Source: Jannaschia formosa (GTDB taxonomy: Bacteria > Pseudomonadota > Alphaproteobacteria > Rhodobacterales > Rhodobacteraceae). From it: DNA of 64,000 nucleotides. This document shows positions 61,839-64,000 of this stretch, piece by piece. Position 1 is the first letter of the stretch. Every line of letters starts with the position of its first letter. Location of the stretch: contig NZ_QPLJ01000001.1 in assembly GCF_003340555.1 (NCBI RefSeq), forward strand, positions 434,001-498,000, in the 5' to 3' direction. A program made the translations under genes and the position numbers. The notes below the pieces were generated by a model that saw nothing but the letters and a program-made list of their open reading frames with translations, had not been told where the DNA came from and ran no database searches.

Positions 61839-62621
61839 CTATTGCGCCCAGCGCGGCTTTCGCTTGTCGAAGAAGGCGCCGACGCCTTCGGCAGCCTCCT
61901 CCCCTTCCCAGCGATGGGTCAGCGCGTCGATGGTCGCCGCGATGGCCTCCTCGTCGATCACCGCGCCCAGGCTGCGGGCCAGCGCCTTGGCCTCGGCCAC
62001 GGCGCCGGGCGCGCAGGAGAGATAGGGCGCGACCTCGGCCTCGACGGCCGCATCGAGCTCTTCGGCCGGGACGGCGCGTGCGATCACGCCCAGATCCCGC
62101 GCCTCGGCCGCGTCGAAACGCCGCGACGACATGAAGACCCGCCGCGCCCGCCCCTCGCCCATTCGGGCGATCACGTAGGGGCCGATGGTGGCCGGGATCA
62201 GCCCGAGCCGCGTCTCGGTCAGCCCGAAGAGCGCCGTATCGACGGCCACCGCCACGTCGCAGACGCAGGCCATGCCGACCCCGCCCCCGAAGGCCGCGCC
62301 CTGCACCCGTCCGATCAGCGGCACCGGCATGGTGTTGAGCGCCTGCAGCATCCCGGCCAGCCTGCGGCCCTCGGCCGCCCGCGTCTCGGGCGCCGCGTCG
62401 AACTGCGCGCGCATCCAGCCGAGATCGCCCCCCGCGCAGAAGCTGCGCCCCGTGCCGGTCAGGACGACCGCCCGGGTCTCGCCCAGCGCGACGCTCCGGG
62501 CGAAGTCCGTCAACTCGTCCATCATCGCCGCGTTCAGCGCGTTGTGCACGTCCGGCCGCGCCAGCGTCACCGTCGCCACCCCACGCGCGTCGCGCGCCAC
62601 CTCCAGCGTCTCGTAGCTCAT
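61839..62621 (-). CDS. liuC: Enoyl-CoA hydratase/isomerase, probably methylglutaconyl-CoA hydratase
   Basis: A 260-residue crotonase-family protein. The oxyanion-hole segments are VLTGTGRSFCAGGDLGWM and VQGAAFGGGVGMACVCDVAVA, the latter with the expected Gly/Glu region. It directly precedes HMG-CoA lyase on the same strand and overlaps it by ATGA, so the likely reaction is hydration of 3-methylglutaconyl-CoA to HMG-CoA in leucine breakdown. The family is certain, the substrate is inferred from the neighbour. Confidence 0.85.
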   Translation of the reverse strand: MSYETLEVARDARGVATVTLARPDVHNALNAAMMDELTDFARSVALGETRAVVLTGTGRSFCAGGDLGWMRAQFDAAPETRAAEGRRLAGMLQALNTMPVPLIGRVQGAAFGGGVGMACVCDVAVAVDTALFGLTETRLGLIPATIGPYVIARMGEGRARRVFMSSRRFDAAEARDLGVIARAVPAEELDAAVEAEVAPYLSCAPGAVAEAKALARSLGAVIDEEAIAATIDALTHRWEGEEAAEGVGAFFDKRKPRWAQ

Positions 62622-63475
62622 GCCCCGACCCTCATCCGTTGCGCCATCCGTCCCGCCTCGGCCACGATCCCGGCATCGAGCCCCGTGGCATGGCCCCGCC
62701 GCTCCAGATGCGCCAGCAGCGCTTCCGTCGCGACATTCCCCGCCGCCCCCGGCGCATAGGGGCAGCCGCCCAGACCACCCACGGCGGCGTCGAAGACGCG
62801 AAGCCCCCGCGCCAGCGCCACGTCGACATTCTCCAGCGCCCGCCCGCCTGTGTCGTGGAAATGCCCGGCCAGGTTCGCGGTGTCGAACTCGCCGCTCACG
62901 GCGCCCAGCATCGCGTCTACCGCCTCGGGCGTCCCTCGTCCGATCGTGTCGCCCAGCGACACCTCGTAGCAGCCGAACGCCCGCAGCGCCGCGACCACCC
63001 GCGCCACGTCGCCGGGCGGCACCGGCCCGTCGAACGGACAATCCGTCACGCAGGAGACATAGCCCCGGACCGGCATCCCGTCCGCCCGCGCCGCCTCGAC
63101 CACCGGCTCGAACCGCGCGAGGCTCTCGGCGATGGTGGCGTTCAGGTTCGCCCGGGAGAAGCCTTCGGACGCGGAGGCGAAGATCGCCACCTCGTCCGCC
63201 CGCGCCGCCCGCGCGCCCTCGTAGCCCCGCAGGTTGGGCGTCAGCGCGGCATAGCGCACGCCCGGCGCCCGCACGATGCCCGCCAGCACCTCGGCCCCGT
63301 CGGCCATCTGCGGCACCCATTTCGGCGAGACGAAACTCGCCACCTCGATCCGCCGGAATCCGGCCTGCGACAGCATGTCGACCAGCGCGATCTTCTCCGC
63401 CGCCGGGATCGCCCGCGCCTCGTTCTGCAACCCGTCGCGGGGCCCCACCTCGAAGATCTCGACGGGATCAGGCAT
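62618..63475 (-). CDS. mvaB: Hydroxymethylglutaryl-CoA lyase
   Basis: A 285-residue TIM-barrel enzyme that splits HMG-CoA to acetoacetate and acetyl-CoA. The N-terminal EVGPRDGLQNE motif binds metal and the catalytic Asp; the C-terminal signature GGLGGCPYAPGAAGN has the active-site Cys. I start at the ATG at 63475 (MPDPVEIFEV), the family start. The gene overlaps liuC downstream and starts inside the last few codons of the GST gene. The rest of the leucine operon (acyl-CoA dehydrogenase, carboxylase) should lie to the right of the window. Confidence 0.95.
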   Translation of the reverse strand: MPDPVEIFEVGPRDGLQNEARAIPAAEKIALVDMLSQAGFRRIEVASFVSPKWVPQMADGAEVLAGIVRAPGVRYAALTPNLRGYEGARAARADEVAIFASASEGFSRANLNATIAESLARFEPVVEAARADGMPVRGYVSCVTDCPFDGPVPPGDVARVVAALRAFGCYEVSLGDTIGRGTPEAVDAMLGAVSGEFDTANLAGHFHDTGGRALENVDVALARGLRVFDAAVGGLGGCPYAPGAAGNVATEALLAHLERRGHATGLDAGIVAEAGRMAQRMRVGA

Positions 63476-64000
63476 CGGGCACCTCGTAGAACTCGCGATC
63501 GTAGAACGCCTGCTCCCCATCCTTCGCCCGCGCGGCGGCGAAGGCAGGGCGCGCCGCCAGCCGCGCCTTGTAGGCCTCGATCTTCGGGAACGGGTCCATC
63601 CGCACGAAGCGCGGCGCCGCCCAGAGGTTGAAGCCCAGCATGACGTCGGCGGCCGAGAAGCCGCCTACCAGCAGATACCCGTCCTCGCGCAGCCTCCCCT
63701 CCAGCGCGCGCAGCGTGTCGCGCAGCCGCGCCGTCAGGATCTTCACCACCGCCGGCGAGGGCCGCGCGGGCGGGCGCAGGAAGACGTGGTTGAGGTTCAG
63801 GTTCTCGATCAGCGAGGCCATGGTCTCGGCGAAATGCAGCCCCTGCAGCCAGGCCACCCGCTCGCCCGATCCCGGCCCCCGCCCGAGCCCCGCCTCCGGA
63901 TGCCGCTCCGCAAGGTATTCGAGGATCGCCCCGCTCTCGAACAGGCCCTGCCCGTCGATCTCCAGCGCCGGGACGCGGCCCGCGGGCGTCACCGCCAGCA
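63468..64000 (-). CDS. Glutathione S-transferase family protein (5' end beyond window)
   Basis: About 177 residues of a GST. The visible part begins with TPAGRVPALEIDGQGLFESGAI, the end of the thioredoxin-like N-terminal domain (the cis-Pro loop VPAL and the glutathione-binding ES), then the all-helical C-terminal domain (from about residue 45). The catalytic Ser/Cys/Tyr near the true N terminus lies outside the window. Its stop overlaps the start of the HMG-CoA lyase gene. It could detoxify electrophiles; substrate unknown. Confidence 0.85.
   Translation of the reverse strand, partial: LAVTPAGRVPALEIDGQGLFESGAILEYLAERHPEAGLGRGPGSGERVAWLQGLHFAETMASLIENLNLNHVFLRPPARPSPAVVKILTARLRDTLRALEGRLREDGYLLVGGFSAADVMLGFNLWAAPRFVRMDPFPKIEAYKARLAARPAFAAARAKDGEQAFYDREFYEVPDA

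Noticed and set aside
1-64000. CRISPR arrays, insertion sequences, prophage or rRNA
   Set aside because: I found no regularly spaced repeats, transposase, integrase, phage structural gene or rRNA sequence in the window.

Overview
The window is high-GC alphaproteobacterial chromosome, most like the Rhodobacterales (Roseobacter/Rhodobacter/Paracoccus group). The evidence is family content and order: a long nuo operon interleaved with small accessory genes and followed by birA, coaX and rnj; an RpoE/ChrR sigma/anti-sigma pair next to the operon it controls in Cereibacter sphaeroides; a divergent metF/metR pair; and several small secreted families (DUF5333, DUF5337) typical of this order. Gene density is high and start/stop overlaps (ATGA, GTGA) are very frequent. 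I see no insertion sequence, prophage, CRISPR array or rRNA.

Layout. 1-1.6 kb: metF (cut by the window edge) divergent from its regulator metR. 1.6-4.1 kb: an SPFH/NfeD membrane pair embedded among four small single-helix membrane proteins. 4.2-7.5 kb: dinB with an N-terminal zinc ribbon, a class II aldolase and an N-formylglutamate amidohydrolase. 7.6-7.9 kb: tRNA-Val(GAC) and rpmJ. 8-13.4 kb: a methyltransferase, 1-Cys peroxiredoxin, RluA-type pseudouridine synthase, dienelactone hydrolase, MFS transporter, CreA, a secreted protein and a LysE pseudogene. 13.4-19 kb: rpoE-chrR and a divergent four-gene operon with a textbook sigma-E promoter.

19.1-32 kb is the most unusual part: a co-directional block (transcribed right to left) of a Ser/Thr kinase, FHA protein, PP2C phosphatase, three dynamin-like GTPases, a probable Roadblock-type protein, an unknown protein, a PstS-like/OmpA fusion and a secreted double-PilJ-domain protein. 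This looks like a complete phospho-signalling system (writer, eraser, reader) coupled to membrane-remodelling or scaffolding GTPases and to a periplasmic/cell-wall sensor arm. No type VI secretion gene, the usual home of kinase/phosphatase/FHA modules, is present. I know of no described function for this combination.

32-35 kb: a stand-alone molybdenum formate dehydrogenase alpha subunit. 35.2-59.8 kb (minus strand): all fourteen complex I genes in the order nuoA-B-C-D-E-F-G-H-I-J-K-L-M-N, interrupted by a dozen small extra genes, then birA, coaX and rnj. 59.8-64 kb: an SH3-domain secreted protein, an MltB-type lytic transglycosylase, and the leucine/isovalerate genes for methylglutaconyl-CoA hydratase and HMG-CoA lyase, ending in a GST cut by the window edge.

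Most ORFs longer than 300 codons that lie opposite these genes are GC-rich antisense shadows and have been left out.
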